From assembly GCA_009788105.1 (NCBI GenBank), contig WQSD01000095.1, positions 1-5,717 of the forward strand: 5,717 nucleotides of DNA, in the 5' to 3' direction. The stretch's first letter is position 1, and each line of letters starts with the position of its first letter. Below the pieces are notes generated by a model that searched no databases, was not told the DNA's origin, and worked only from the letters and a program-made list of their open reading frames with translations. This document shows, in pieces, positions 1-5,614 of this stretch. The stretch comes from Oscillospiraceae bacterium (GTDB lineage Bacteria > Bacillota > Clostridia > Oscillospirales > CAG-272). The position numbers and the translations under genes are program-made.

Positions 1-1053
1 TTCTGCGGCGGTGGGGTGGTGAATGTTAAAAGAAAAAGGGATTAGCACAACTTCGGAATCGTTGTTGTCGTTATCGTTTTCGTCCATTCCCTCGTACCAG
101 CCGACAATTTGGCGAGTAATATAAAGTGTGCGCTCGGCGGCACTGTAATACACGTGAAATCCGGTGGTATAATGCCAAAAAAAACAAACGGGAACATACA
201 CATATCTCCCTACAAACTGCACAGGAGCAGACAATCGCACCCGCCGTCCATTCATATCCATTTCACTGGAATAGGGGACAAAAATCACACGTTGGTCGGT
301 GTCACCACGAACAGAAAACATGGTAAAACCCCTTGCCCCCACTGTGACAAGATTCATCTCCAAACTTTCATCTGCTACAAGGCGGGAAAGGTTTATGTAC
401 ATTGTATCCCCGTCACGGAACACCTCGCGGCGGTTAATTTGCGTCGTACGAACCACTTCGCCACCCTCTCTGTGTTGAACGGTGATGGTATATCTCGGCA
501 ATCGGTGGTTTGTTTGTGCGATGAATGTGACAAAATGCCCTGCCACAATTAAAATAAACACCAGCATTGCGGCGGTTATCATGTTCACAATGGTGGCAGT
601 GGGAATGGTAACGTTTCGCCGCTTTCGCTTTTGTCGCGGCGGCTTGGGAGGTTTGGGAGATTTGGGAGGAAGGGAAGGGCGGCGTTTTTGTTGGTTCTGC
701 GGGGGCGTTGGAGCAGGTGGGCGTCCTCCCTCCGGGCGAGGTGGGGCGTTTTGTGGACGCCCTCCGCTTGGTCTTGGACCCTTTGCTCTTGCCTGTTTGT
801 CTTTAGGACGCGGAGCAGGCGGAGTGCGACGACGACCCTCTTGTGGTGGCTGGACAGGTCTTGGAGGATGGTGAGGATTTTTGGGTCTTTGACGTGATTG
901 CTCGCCACTTTGGGTAGGTTGGTTTGGCGGAACTTGAGGCGGACGCACAGGTTGTCCTTGCTCCCGCGGAGGGGGATTGGGCGTGTTTCTCCCACCCTGC
1001 CCCCGTGGAGGAGCAGGGATGGGCTTATTCGATTTGTTGCGTTTGTTGCTCAT
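1..1053 (-). CDS. Proline-rich, single-pass membrane protein with stalk-like (copper amine oxidase N-type) domain; C-terminus beyond window
   Basis: An open frame of 351 codons runs from an ATG at 1053 to the left edge without a stop, so the C-terminus is missing. The start is fixed by a strong AAGGAGG 7 nt upstream (about 1061-1067). Residues 11-140 are a low-complexity tail rich in Pro, Arg, Gln and Gly. A basic cluster, KRKRR at 142-146, precedes one hydrophobic helix at about 153-178, which predicts an N-in/C-out topology. Outside, residues 186-315 read as short beta strands. Features such as REVFRDGDTMYINLSRL and FVGRYVYVP, then a YYSAAERTLYITR strand, resemble the copper-amine-oxidase N-terminal or 'stalk' domain common in Firmicutes surface proteins. 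An acidic Asp/Asn stretch follows (324-333). It lies 34 nt after sfsA and is probably cotranscribed. Frame and topology are clear; the domain call is by pattern only and the function is unknown. Confidence 0.85.
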   Translation of the reverse strand, partial: MSNKRNKSNKPIPAPPRGQGGRNTPNPPPREQGQPVRPPQVPPNQPTQSGEQSRQRPKNPHHPPRPVQPPQEGRRRTPPAPRPKDKQARAKGPRPSGGRPQNAPPRPEGGRPPAPTPPQNQQKRRPSLPPKSPKPPKPPRQKRKRRNVTIPTATIVNMITAAMLVFILIVAGHFVTFIAQTNHRLPRYTITVQHREGGEVVRTTQINRREVFRDGDTMYINLSRLVADESLEMNLVTVGARGFTMFSVRGDTDQRVIFVPYSSEMDMNGRRVRLSAPVQFVGRYVYVPVCFFWHYTTGFHVYYSAAERTLYITRQIVGWYEGMDENDNDNNDSEVVLIPFSFNIHHPTAAE

Positions 1054-1087
1054 AATGCGTCCTCCTTCAAAACATTATATACTTGAA

Positions 1088-1768
1088 TTACTTCACTTGA
1101 ACAGATTCAACGACACTCACCCTGTCAGGGCGAACATTGCAAGAGTATGCCTGCACCCTCACTCCCGCCTTTGTCGCTTCTGCCAAGGCATGGGCGAATT
1201 CGGGATGGGTGCGGTGATTTGGGGTGAAGTGGGTCACGCCACTCATAGTAATCACAAACACCACGTGGGCTTCGTAGCCCTGTTTTGCCAGCAAGGCAAG
1301 CTCTCGCAGGTGCTTCACTCCTCGCTGGGTGGGGGCGTCCGGGAACATTGCCACCCCATCCTCTTCAAGAGTGACACCTTTCACTTCGATAAAGATTTTT
1401 CGCTCGCCGACTTCCACATAAAAATCAAAGCGGGACGAGCCGTGCTTCGCCTCTGGTTTGATATGGGTTATGCCAGCAAGATACTTTCCTGACTGTAAAT
1501 ATTCGAGAAAAATCTTGTTCGGGGCGGAGCTGTCGATGTTGACTAATTCCTCCCCCTTATACACTGCCACAAGGTCAAATGCGGTGACACGGTCGGGCTT
1601 GTCCGACTTATTCACGTAAACGGTCACACCGGGAACAAGCAATTCTTTGCACCGCCCAGTGTTCTTCACGTGACATTTTTCCACCTGCCCGCCTAACTTT
1701 ACAAATGCGATAAAGCGGTTCGGACGGTCGATAAATATGCCTTGGTGTATGTTGTGGTAAAGATGCAT
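1088..1768 (-). CDS. sfsA: SfsA family DNA/RNA nuclease (sugar fermentation stimulation protein homologue)
   Basis: This 226-residue protein is the usual full length for SfsA. An N-terminal OB-like part carries RPNRF (15-19) and HVKNTGRCKELL (33-44). The PD-(D/E)XK-type nuclease part has SSRFDF (111-116, with Asp115), EVKG (128-131, with Glu128 and Lys130), and the family signature FPDAPTQRG with KHLREL (142-157). The acidic and lysine residues expected of a metal-dependent nuclease site are all present. The family was named for an E. coli gene that raised maltose metabolism when overexpressed; later work describes nuclease activity. The physiological role is unsettled. The ATG at 1768 has a modest AAGGG 7 nt upstream and sits just after a good promoter (1808-1836). 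The stop is TAA at 1088. The membrane protein gene downstream starts 34 nt later with no terminator between, so the two probably form an operon. Family assignment is secure. Confidence 0.96.
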   Translation of the reverse strand: MHLYHNIHQGIFIDRPNRFIAFVKLGGQVEKCHVKNTGRCKELLVPGVTVYVNKSDKPDRVTAFDLVAVYKGEELVNIDSSAPNKIFLEYLQSGKYLAGITHIKPEAKHGSSRFDFYVEVGERKIFIEVKGVTLEEDGVAMFPDAPTQRGVKHLRELALLAKQGYEAHVVFVITMSGVTHFTPNHRTHPEFAHALAEATKAGVRVQAYSCNVRPDRVSVVESVQVK

Positions 1769-1781
1769 GGCGGTGCCCTTA

Positions 1782-1823
1782 AAAAATACGATATACTCGC
1801 TACAAAGAGTATATCATATTTTT
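1782..1823. promoter_or_regulatory. Dyad symmetry over the sfsA promoter, candidate operator
   Basis: Arms 1782-1798 and 1807-1823 are complementary at 16 of 17 positions around an 8-nt centre; the core half sites are GATATACTC and GAGTATATC. The single mismatch (1789/1816) is a G.U pair on the minus strand. The 1807-1823 arm overlaps the -10 box at 1808-1813, and the predicted start is near 1801, so that arm lies upstream of the transcript. An RNA hairpin from this promoter is thus unlikely, and a DNA site for a dimeric regulator is the better reading. The regulator is unknown. Confidence 0.55.
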
Positions 1824-1836
1824 AACAATTATTCAA
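1808..1836 (-). promoter_or_regulatory. Sigma-A type promoter of sfsA
   Basis: On the minus strand TTGAAT (1836-1831) is followed after exactly 17 nt by TATACT (1813-1808). A TGA directly before the -10 box gives an extended -10. The predicted start is near 1801, leaving a leader of about 33 nt before the sfsA ATG. It lies after the terminator of the upstream surface protein gene, as expected for an independent unit. Confidence 0.75.
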
Positions 1837-1893
1837 GTGTTTATTGCAGGGTTAGAGCAAAATATCAGCCATTAAAATAACGAAAAAGTCACG

Positions 1894-1925
1894 AAAAAAA
1901 AAGGCGACGCAAACGCATCGCCTTT
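1894..1925 (-). terminator. Intrinsic terminator of the surface protein gene
   Basis: On the minus strand an 11-bp stem (1925-1915 with 1910-1900, one G.U pair) closes a GTTT loop and is followed by six further U residues (1899-1894). It begins 16 nt after the TAG stop of the gene ending at 1941. On the plus strand the wobble pair becomes a C-A mismatch, which supports minus-strand use. Confidence 0.92.
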
Positions 1926-1940
1926 AATTTTTGTTAGAAA

Positions 1941-3161
1941 CTACACTTCGGTAGCAGCGGTTTTCTTAGCAAGAACAGCAATACTTGCCATTGCAATAGC
2001 AGCGATAGACAGACCGGCGATAATCACGCCAGGTTCGCCCGCGGGAGGAGTGGTACCATCTTTGCTGATTGTAATAGTGAAATCAGTGTAAAAAGGTGTA
2101 GTCTCAGTAGCACCATTGGCAACAGTAGCACGTAGAGTGAATGTGCCAGTATTTTCAGCGTGAGCCGTCAATACACGAGTGGCTGCATTTAGAGTAGCCG
2201 CGTCTGTAGTACCAACGATAGACCAAGTGATGTTACGGTTAGTGCCAACAGTTGTTGTTTGTGGCAGAGTAACAGTATTACCTACTCTGATGTTAGTATC
2301 GAAAGTTGGGATAGACGCACGTGTTACAGGAACGAAAGCTTGTTGTTGGTTGTTGTCGCCTGTGCCTGGCTGATTAGCGCCACCTGGCTGTTGGAACACT
2401 TGAAGAGATGTTAACATCGGAAGACCCTGGTCATTAGTTGAATTAGGAGGCATAATATTAGTTATAGTGCGGATACGAACATAACGGAATTCGCCTGTGT
2501 GTGTTAGATTAACAGTAATAGGTCCAGGTGTAAATCCATCAAGAGTAGTATTAGCTGTAATTACATCACTTGCAACAGTCCAACCATTTTGGTTGAAAGA
2601 GCCTAATGGCGCAGCTCTGTTAGGGTTTTGTAGTCTACCATCTTCGTACAAAAAGCTGTCTGGCACCCAGTAAGGAGCCAAGTCATCATAATTTGCTACT
2701 TCAATTACGAATGTTCCGAGAATACCACGAGCGTCTGGAAGAGCTGTTTGATAAACAACAAGTTGATTAAATCTTTGTGGTGTTCCAAAGTCTACACCAA
2801 CCCAAAGACCTGGTCTGTTATTGGTGGCAAACCAATCAGCCTCAGGGTTGCCCTGCATTTCACGATAGGCAGCTTGAAATGCAGCTAATTGTGTTGCATT
2901 TGTACCAAAAGTGATACGCTGATTGGTATCGTTAATGTCAATATTGCCATTAAGCAAACGATAAAAAGTTACAGTACTACGATACAAAAGTGGTGCAATA
3001 GTGCGCGGGAATGAAGCAGGATTGTCGCCAGCAGCATTCATCTGTGTGTTCAACGCCAAATTCACTGGCGCGGCGGATGAATTTAGCCCAAGGAAACTGA
3101 ACAGTGACATCATCATCACAACAGCAATAGCCAAGGCTAAAAGTTTTTTTGTTTTTCTCAT
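1941..3161 (-). CDS. Secreted, C-terminally anchored surface protein with discoidin-like and bacterial Ig-like domains
   Basis: This 406-residue protein has a signal peptide: basic MRKTKK, a hydrophobic core to about residue 26, and probable cleavage in NSSAA near residue 30. Residues 33-257 look like a diverged F5/8 type C (discoidin/CBM32-like) fold: an opening VNLALNT, WVGVDFGTPQRFNQLVVY at 120-137, a GTFVIEVAN strand at 149-157, FRYVRIR at 225-231, and a closing LTSLQVF. A Gly/Asn/Gln linker (258-275) leads to a bacterial Ig-like domain (277-367; ITWSI, VLTA, GTFTLRATVANG, TDFTITIS). The C-terminus has TPPAGE (371-376), a hydrophobic helix (378-398) and a KK tail, a layout like a sortase signal but without a proper LPXTG. 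Cell-surface binding of a glycan or protein is inferred; the ligand is unknown. AAGGAG 8 nt before the ATG fixes the start. It has its own promoter and terminator, so it is probably monocistronic. Confidence 0.93.
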   Translation of the reverse strand: MRKTKKLLALAIAVVMMMSLFSFLGLNSSAAPVNLALNTQMNAAGDNPASFPRTIAPLLYRSTVTFYRLLNGNIDINDTNQRITFGTNATQLAAFQAAYREMQGNPEADWFATNNRPGLWVGVDFGTPQRFNQLVVYQTALPDARGILGTFVIEVANYDDLAPYWVPDSFLYEDGRLQNPNRAAPLGSFNQNGWTVASDVITANTTLDGFTPGPITVNLTHTGEFRYVRIRTITNIMPPNSTNDQGLPMLTSLQVFQQPGGANQPGTGDNNQQQAFVPVTRASIPTFDTNIRVGNTVTLPQTTTVGTNRNITWSIVGTTDAATLNAATRVLTAHAENTGTFTLRATVANGATETTPFYTDFTITISKDGTTPPAGEPGVIIAGLSIAAIAMASIAVLAKKTAATEV

Positions 3162-3192
3162 GTGAAAAACTCCTTTTTGATAAGTATTTTTT

Positions 3193-3219
3193 GCACAAAT
3201 CGTACAAGACGATTCATGC
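3193..3219 (-). other. Leader hairpin of the surface protein mRNA
   Basis: AATCGT (3198-3203) and ACGATT (3209-3214) pair perfectly across a 5-nt loop. After a 2x2 internal loop, three more pairs (3193-3195 with 3217-3219) extend the stem. The predicted transcription start is near 3222, so the hairpin would stand at the extreme 5' end of a leader of about 60 nt. Such structures often protect mRNA from decay, but a protein-binding role for the dyad is also possible. Confidence 0.4.
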
Positions 3220-3228
3220 TTTGTTTAC

Positions 3229-3257
3229 ATTATACACTACTTAGTAAAGTTTGTCAA
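3229..3257 (-). promoter_or_regulatory. Consensus sigma-A promoter of the surface protein gene
   Basis: On the minus strand a perfect TTGACA (3257-3252) is separated by exactly 17 nt from a perfect TATAAT (3234-3229). The predicted start is near 3222, about 60 nt before the ATG at 3161. Both hexamers and the spacing match the vegetative consensus exactly, so strong constitutive expression is expected. Confidence 0.9.
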
Positions 3258-3262
3258 TAGGG

Positions 3263-3299
3263 AAATTTGTTTTTTTTTGAATTTTTTTGAATTTTTTTT
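3263..3299 (-). promoter_or_regulatory. Phased A-tracts upstream of the -35 box (UP-element-like curved DNA)
   Basis: Just upstream of the perfect promoter lie AAATTT (3263-3268) and three pure tracts, A on the minus strand, at 3270-3278, 3282-3288 and 3292-3299. The centres of the three long tracts are about 10.5-11 bp apart, close to one helical turn. Relative to the predicted start they span about -41 to -77, where the alpha subunit of RNA polymerase contacts UP elements. Stimulation of transcription is inferred. Confidence 0.6.
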
Positions 3300-3438
3300 A
3301 CAATTTGTTTTTGTTTAGGTTATACAATGCGCAAAAAGGGTGGTACAAAGCCAAAAAATGTAATGATTTTCTAATTTGACTATTAAGATAGAATAAATAT
3401 AAAATTTCATAAAACTTTTTAGCTGAATATCAATACGC
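3300..3438. other. AT-rich intergenic segment without recognised gene
   Basis: This part of the 444-nt gap between ecfT and the surface protein gene holds no ORF with a credible start and ribosome site, and no RNA gene that I recognise. A TTGACT/TATAAA pair with 16-nt spacing on the plus strand (3376-3403) is the only promoter-like match and is weak in such AT-rich sequence. Confidence 0.5.
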
Positions 3439-3526
3439 AAAAAACATTGTCATTGCGGGCTTGACCCGCAATCTCATCAAATATTGAAGTTTCATGAGAT
3501 TGCGGGTCAAGCCCGCAATGACAATG
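3439..3526 (-). terminator. Probable terminator of the murG-ecfT operon, formed by the long palindrome
   Basis: On the minus strand the GC-rich palindrome (3526-3445) is followed immediately by six U residues (3444-3439). The downstream arm alone also gives an 8-bp hairpin (3472-3465 with 3459-3452). That smaller stem is separated from the U-run by 7 nt, so the long stem is the better terminator. It lies 79 nt after the ecfT stop and before the next promoter. Confidence 0.65.
3445..3526. repeat. Nested palindromic repeat, MITE/REP-like
   Basis: Arms 3445-3477 and 3494-3526 are perfect reverse complements (33 nt each) around a 16-nt centre. Each arm is itself a hairpin: ATTGCGGG and CCCGCAAT (8 bp) around a 5-nt loop, at 3452-3472 and 3499-3519. 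The element can thus form one long stem or two small stems (cruciform or cloverleaf). A GCGGGCTTGACCCGC core is, from general knowledge, typical of dispersed intergenic palindromes in many bacterial genomes. No transposase is encoded here, so any mobility would depend on another locus. Copy number in this genome cannot be judged from the window. Confidence 0.85.
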
Positions 3527-3536
3527 CCGTTTGTTT

Positions 3537-3557
3537 AATTTAAGACTTAAATTTAAG
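3537..3557. repeat. Short AT-rich palindromes after ecfT
   Basis: AATTTAA (3537-3543) and TTAAATT (3547-3553) form a 7-bp inverted repeat with a 3-nt loop. It overlaps a perfect 12-bp palindrome, CTTAAATTTAAG (3546-3557). Both lie between the ecfT stop and the large palindrome and could fold in the 3' untranslated RNA. They may be chance products of AT-rich sequence. Confidence 0.35.
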
Positions 3558-3605
3558 CTGTTATTTTTGATTCCATACAAGTCTAACTTGATATTCATCA
3601 CACCC

Positions 3606-4406
3606 CTAATTCACAAACACTACCCCAACAGTCAGTGCAACCAGTGTCACGAAAAACACCATGTCTCTCATTCCCATTCGCAATTGCTTCATTTTAGTGC
3701 GTCCTGCTCCTCCACGATAGCAACGGCACTCCATAGCCACCGCAAGGTCCTCTGCACGGCGAAAAGCGGAGATGAACAGGGGTATGAGGATAGGTAGCAG
3801 ACTTTGCACCCGCTTTTTCAGGCTACCGGTGGTGAAATCTGCGCCACGTGCTTTTTGGGCAGACATAATCTTGTCCGTTTCCTCGATAAGTGTTGGTATA
3901 AAGCGGAGTGCTATGGTCATCATCATAGCAAACTCGTGTACCGGCAGGCGAATTAGTTTGCCCGGGGCAAGAAGTCGCTCGATTCCGTCGGTAAGGTCAA
4001 TGGGGGAGGTAGTGTATGTCAACACAACAGTAGACACGACAATTAGCATGATAATGCGACTTGCCATCATAGCGGCAAAGTAAATACCCTCGCCATAAAT
4101 GCGAAAAATCCACCATTCTATAAGTGGATAGCCCTCGCCACGAGTGAGAAAAAGATTTAGTGACCCGGTGAATAATATAATGAAAATTAGAGGCTTTAGA
4201 CTTTTCAGCACGGTGCGGGGCGGTATAGTGCTGACTGCCACTAATACAAGCACCACCGCGGCAAGTAAAAGATACGCCCATAAGGAGCGCGCGAGAAAGA
4301 TTATAACCATAAGTGCCATGGTGGCAATGATTTTTGTCCGTGGGTCAAGGCGATGCAGAAATGAATTTCCGGGGAAAAATTGACCGAGGGTTATGTCTTT
4401 AAGCAT
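3606..4406 (-). CDS. ecfT: Energy-coupling factor (ECF) transporter transmembrane subunit EcfT
   Basis: This 266-residue polytopic membrane protein has the normal EcfT length. EcfT links two cytoplasmic ATPases (EcfA) to a substrate-binding S subunit in importers of vitamins and transition metals. Visible features are an N-terminal DPRTKI (21-26), hydrophobic segments at about 27-38, 43-60, 71-87, 106-130 and 248-265, and the long cytoplasmic coupling helices. The first coupling motif is intact as SAQKARGADF (182-191, Ala-Arg-Gly at 186-188). The second reads MECRCYRGG (225-233), with Cys-Arg-Cys where Ala-Arg-Gly is canonical; the central Arg228 is kept. LFISAFRRAEDLA (210-222) is also typical. 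AAGGG lies upstream of the ATG at 4406, and the stop is TAG at 3606. It follows murG by 41 nt, so cotranscription is likely. No ATPase or S subunit gene is in view, so the substrate cannot be named. Confidence 0.95.
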   Translation of the reverse strand: MLKDITLGQFFPGNSFLHRLDPRTKIIATMALMVIIFLARSLWAYLLLAAVVLVLVAVSTIPPRTVLKSLKPLIFIILFTGSLNLFLTRGEGYPLIEWWIFRIYGEGIYFAAMMASRIIMLIVVSTVVLTYTTSPIDLTDGIERLLAPGKLIRLPVHEFAMMMTIALRFIPTLIEETDKIMSAQKARGADFTTGSLKKRVQSLLPILIPLFISAFRRAEDLAVAMECRCYRGGAGRTKMKQLRMGMRDMVFFVTLVALTVGVVFVN

Positions 4407-4438
4407 TTATGACGTCCCTTTATATTGATGTTTTCAAA

Positions 4439-4453
4439 CTTAATTCTTCATTC
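4439..4453. repeat. 15-nt inverted repeat flanking murG, downstream copy
   Basis: CTTAATTCTTCATTC is the exact reverse complement of 5563-5577. On the minus strand it covers the last murG codon, the TGA stop and the start of the spacer before ecfT. Confidence 0.5.
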
Positions 4454-5521
4454 CAACAATCTCTGCATTTCTCCAAGCACAGCCTCAAGGCCGCTTGCGG
4501 CAGGAAAATCCCGCAGGGCTTTTCGGATGTTTGGTGCATCCCGCTTCACTTTGTTTATCGCATTAAACAGGCTGTTTCCGTTTAGCTTCTCGTCATCGGG
4601 AAGTACGTGGACAAGTCGCCGCTTCTCGAAATATTCTGCGTTTTGTATCTGGTCACCGCGACTTGCCGCCAAGCCAAGGGGGATAAGCAAAGATGGCTTG
4701 CCTAAGCCGAGAATCTCGAATATCGCCGTCGCCCCTGCACGGGAAACAACCAAGTCGCACGCCGCATACAGGTGGGGTAGCTCCTTTGTAACGAAATCGT
4801 ACTGCACATAACCGCACGTGCCGCGCAGGCTGTCATCAATGTTGCCCTTACCGCAAATGTGAACCACTTGAAATTCCTCAAGCAGCTTGGGCAAACCTCC
4901 ACGGAGGGCGTTGTTAATGTTCACCGCACCGCTACTGCCCCCCATTACAAGGACAATAGGCTTGCTTTGGTCAAAGCCGGTCAGTTCAAGCCCCCGTTGC
5001 TTCCGTCCCTCTAATAGCTGTGGGCGAATGGGAATGCCGGTGCAGACACTGCGGAACTTTTTCCCTGCAAGGGGAGCAAGAGTATCCTCGAATGCACAGC
5101 AAAATGTGGTGCAATGGGGTAGCGAAATGCGGTTGGACAAGCCCATATGCAGGTCGCTTTCGTGCACAATTACAGGAACACCGCAAGATTTCGCCGCTTT
5201 CACCACAGGATAGGCAACAAACCCCCCTTTGCTGAACACAAGGTCGGGTTTTATGCGGCGGATAAGCTCTTTCGCTTCTTTGATGCCCTTGCGTATCTCG
5301 AAAAGGTCGGTGAAGTTTTTCATTGACAGCTGGCGGCGGAACTTTCCGGCGGAAATGCCATGAAACTCGTAGCCCGCTTCACGGATAAGGCGTTCTTCCA
5401 TGCTGTTACGCTGTCCAATGTACACAAGGGAGTATTCGTGGGCAGGTAAAGTTTGCATTATAGCAAGGTTTGGGGTGATATGCCCTGCCGTGCCACCCCC
5501 GGTGAATAGTATTTTTTTCAT
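4448..5521 (-). CDS. murG: MurG, UDP-GlcNAc:undecaprenyl-PP-MurNAc-pentapeptide GlcNAc transferase (lipid II synthase)
   Basis: MurG adds GlcNAc to lipid I at the inner face of the cytoplasmic membrane, giving lipid II, the last cytoplasmic step of peptidoglycan synthesis. The 357 residues are full length for this GT-B enzyme. The N-terminal acceptor domain has the glycine-rich GGGTAGHITPN (8-18, with conserved His14), FSKGGFVAYPVVKAA (96-110) and HESD (120-123) with GLSNR (127-131). The C-terminal donor domain has VMGGSSGAVNIN (192-203), ICGKGN (222-227), SRAGATAIFE (260-269, Glu269 for the nucleotide sugar) and SRGDQIQNA (287-295). No key motif is missing. The start at 5521 has GGAG 5 nt upstream. 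It leads the ecfT gene by 41 nt. Usual neighbours of the division and cell wall cluster (ftsW, murD, murC, ftsQ) are not seen on either side within the window. Confidence 0.98.
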   Translation of the reverse strand: MKKILFTGGGTAGHITPNLAIMQTLPAHEYSLVYIGQRNSMEERLIREAGYEFHGISAGKFRRQLSMKNFTDLFEIRKGIKEAKELIRRIKPDLVFSKGGFVAYPVVKAAKSCGVPVIVHESDLHMGLSNRISLPHCTTFCCAFEDTLAPLAGKKFRSVCTGIPIRPQLLEGRKQRGLELTGFDQSKPIVLVMGGSSGAVNINNALRGGLPKLLEEFQVVHICGKGNIDDSLRGTCGYVQYDFVTKELPHLYAACDLVVSRAGATAIFEILGLGKPSLLIPLGLAASRGDQIQNAEYFEKRRLVHVLPDDEKLNGNSLFNAINKVKRDAPNIRKALRDFPAASGLEAVLGEMQRLLE

Positions 5522-5546
5522 GGGGTCTCCTCTTGAAAAGGCGGTT

Positions 5547-5578
5547 AAGAATTAAAAATGAAGAATGAAGAATTAAGG
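5547..5578. repeat. Degenerate heptamer tandem repeat before murG
   Basis: Four consecutive 7-nt units, AAGAATT, AAAAATG, AAGAATG and AAGAATT, are followed by a partial AAGG. They fill 5547-5578, about 26 nt upstream of the murG start. The unit resembles A/G-rich runs found dispersed in intergenic DNA of several anaerobic bacteria. No regulatory role is evident. Confidence 0.6.
5563..5577. repeat. 15-nt inverted repeat flanking murG, upstream copy
   Basis: The sequence GAATGAAGAATTAAG recurs exactly, in inverted orientation, at 4439-4453, where it overlaps the murG stop codon. The identity ends sharply on both sides. The two copies bracket the murG coding region. The sequence is low in complexity, so chance or a shared dispersed repeat family are both possible. 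Confidence 0.5.
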
Positions 5579-5580
5579 TA

Positions 5581-5598
5581 GATTTGCTTACGCAAATC
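5581..5598. repeat. Short perfect palindrome before murG
   Basis: GATTTGC (5581-5587) and GCAAATC (5592-5598) form a perfect 7-bp inverted repeat with a 4-nt loop. There is no U-run after it on either strand, so it is not a terminator. It could fold in the leader of a murG transcript that starts further upstream. Confidence 0.5.
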
Positions 5599-5614
5599 GC
5601 AATCTGAAGAAAAA

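Noticed and set aside
482..897. Gly/Arg-rich plus-strand frames and the 585-995 minus-strand frame
   Set aside because: They are out-of-frame readings of the proline-rich segment of the gene at 1-1053, whose own frame is open throughout and has a strong ribosome binding site.
977..1492. 171-codon plus-strand frame opposite sfsA
   Set aside because: The opposite strand encodes a full-length SfsA with all family motifs; this frame is its antisense shadow.
3376..3403. Plus-strand TTGACT-16-TATAAA promoter-like pair that could give RNA antisense to ecfT
   Set aside because: The match is weak, spacing is 16, and the region is AT-rich enough to give such pairs by chance; no plus-strand gene follows.
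3445..3526. CRISPR repeat or tRNA/attachment site
   Set aside because: There is only one inverted pair, no spaced direct repeats, no cas genes and no tRNA-like cloverleaf with conserved positions.
3419..3601. 60-codon minus-strand frame starting just after the ecfT stop
   Set aside because: Most of it is translation through the palindromic repeat (HCGLDPQS and IAGQARND-like peptides are typical of such repeats), and it has no ribosome binding site.
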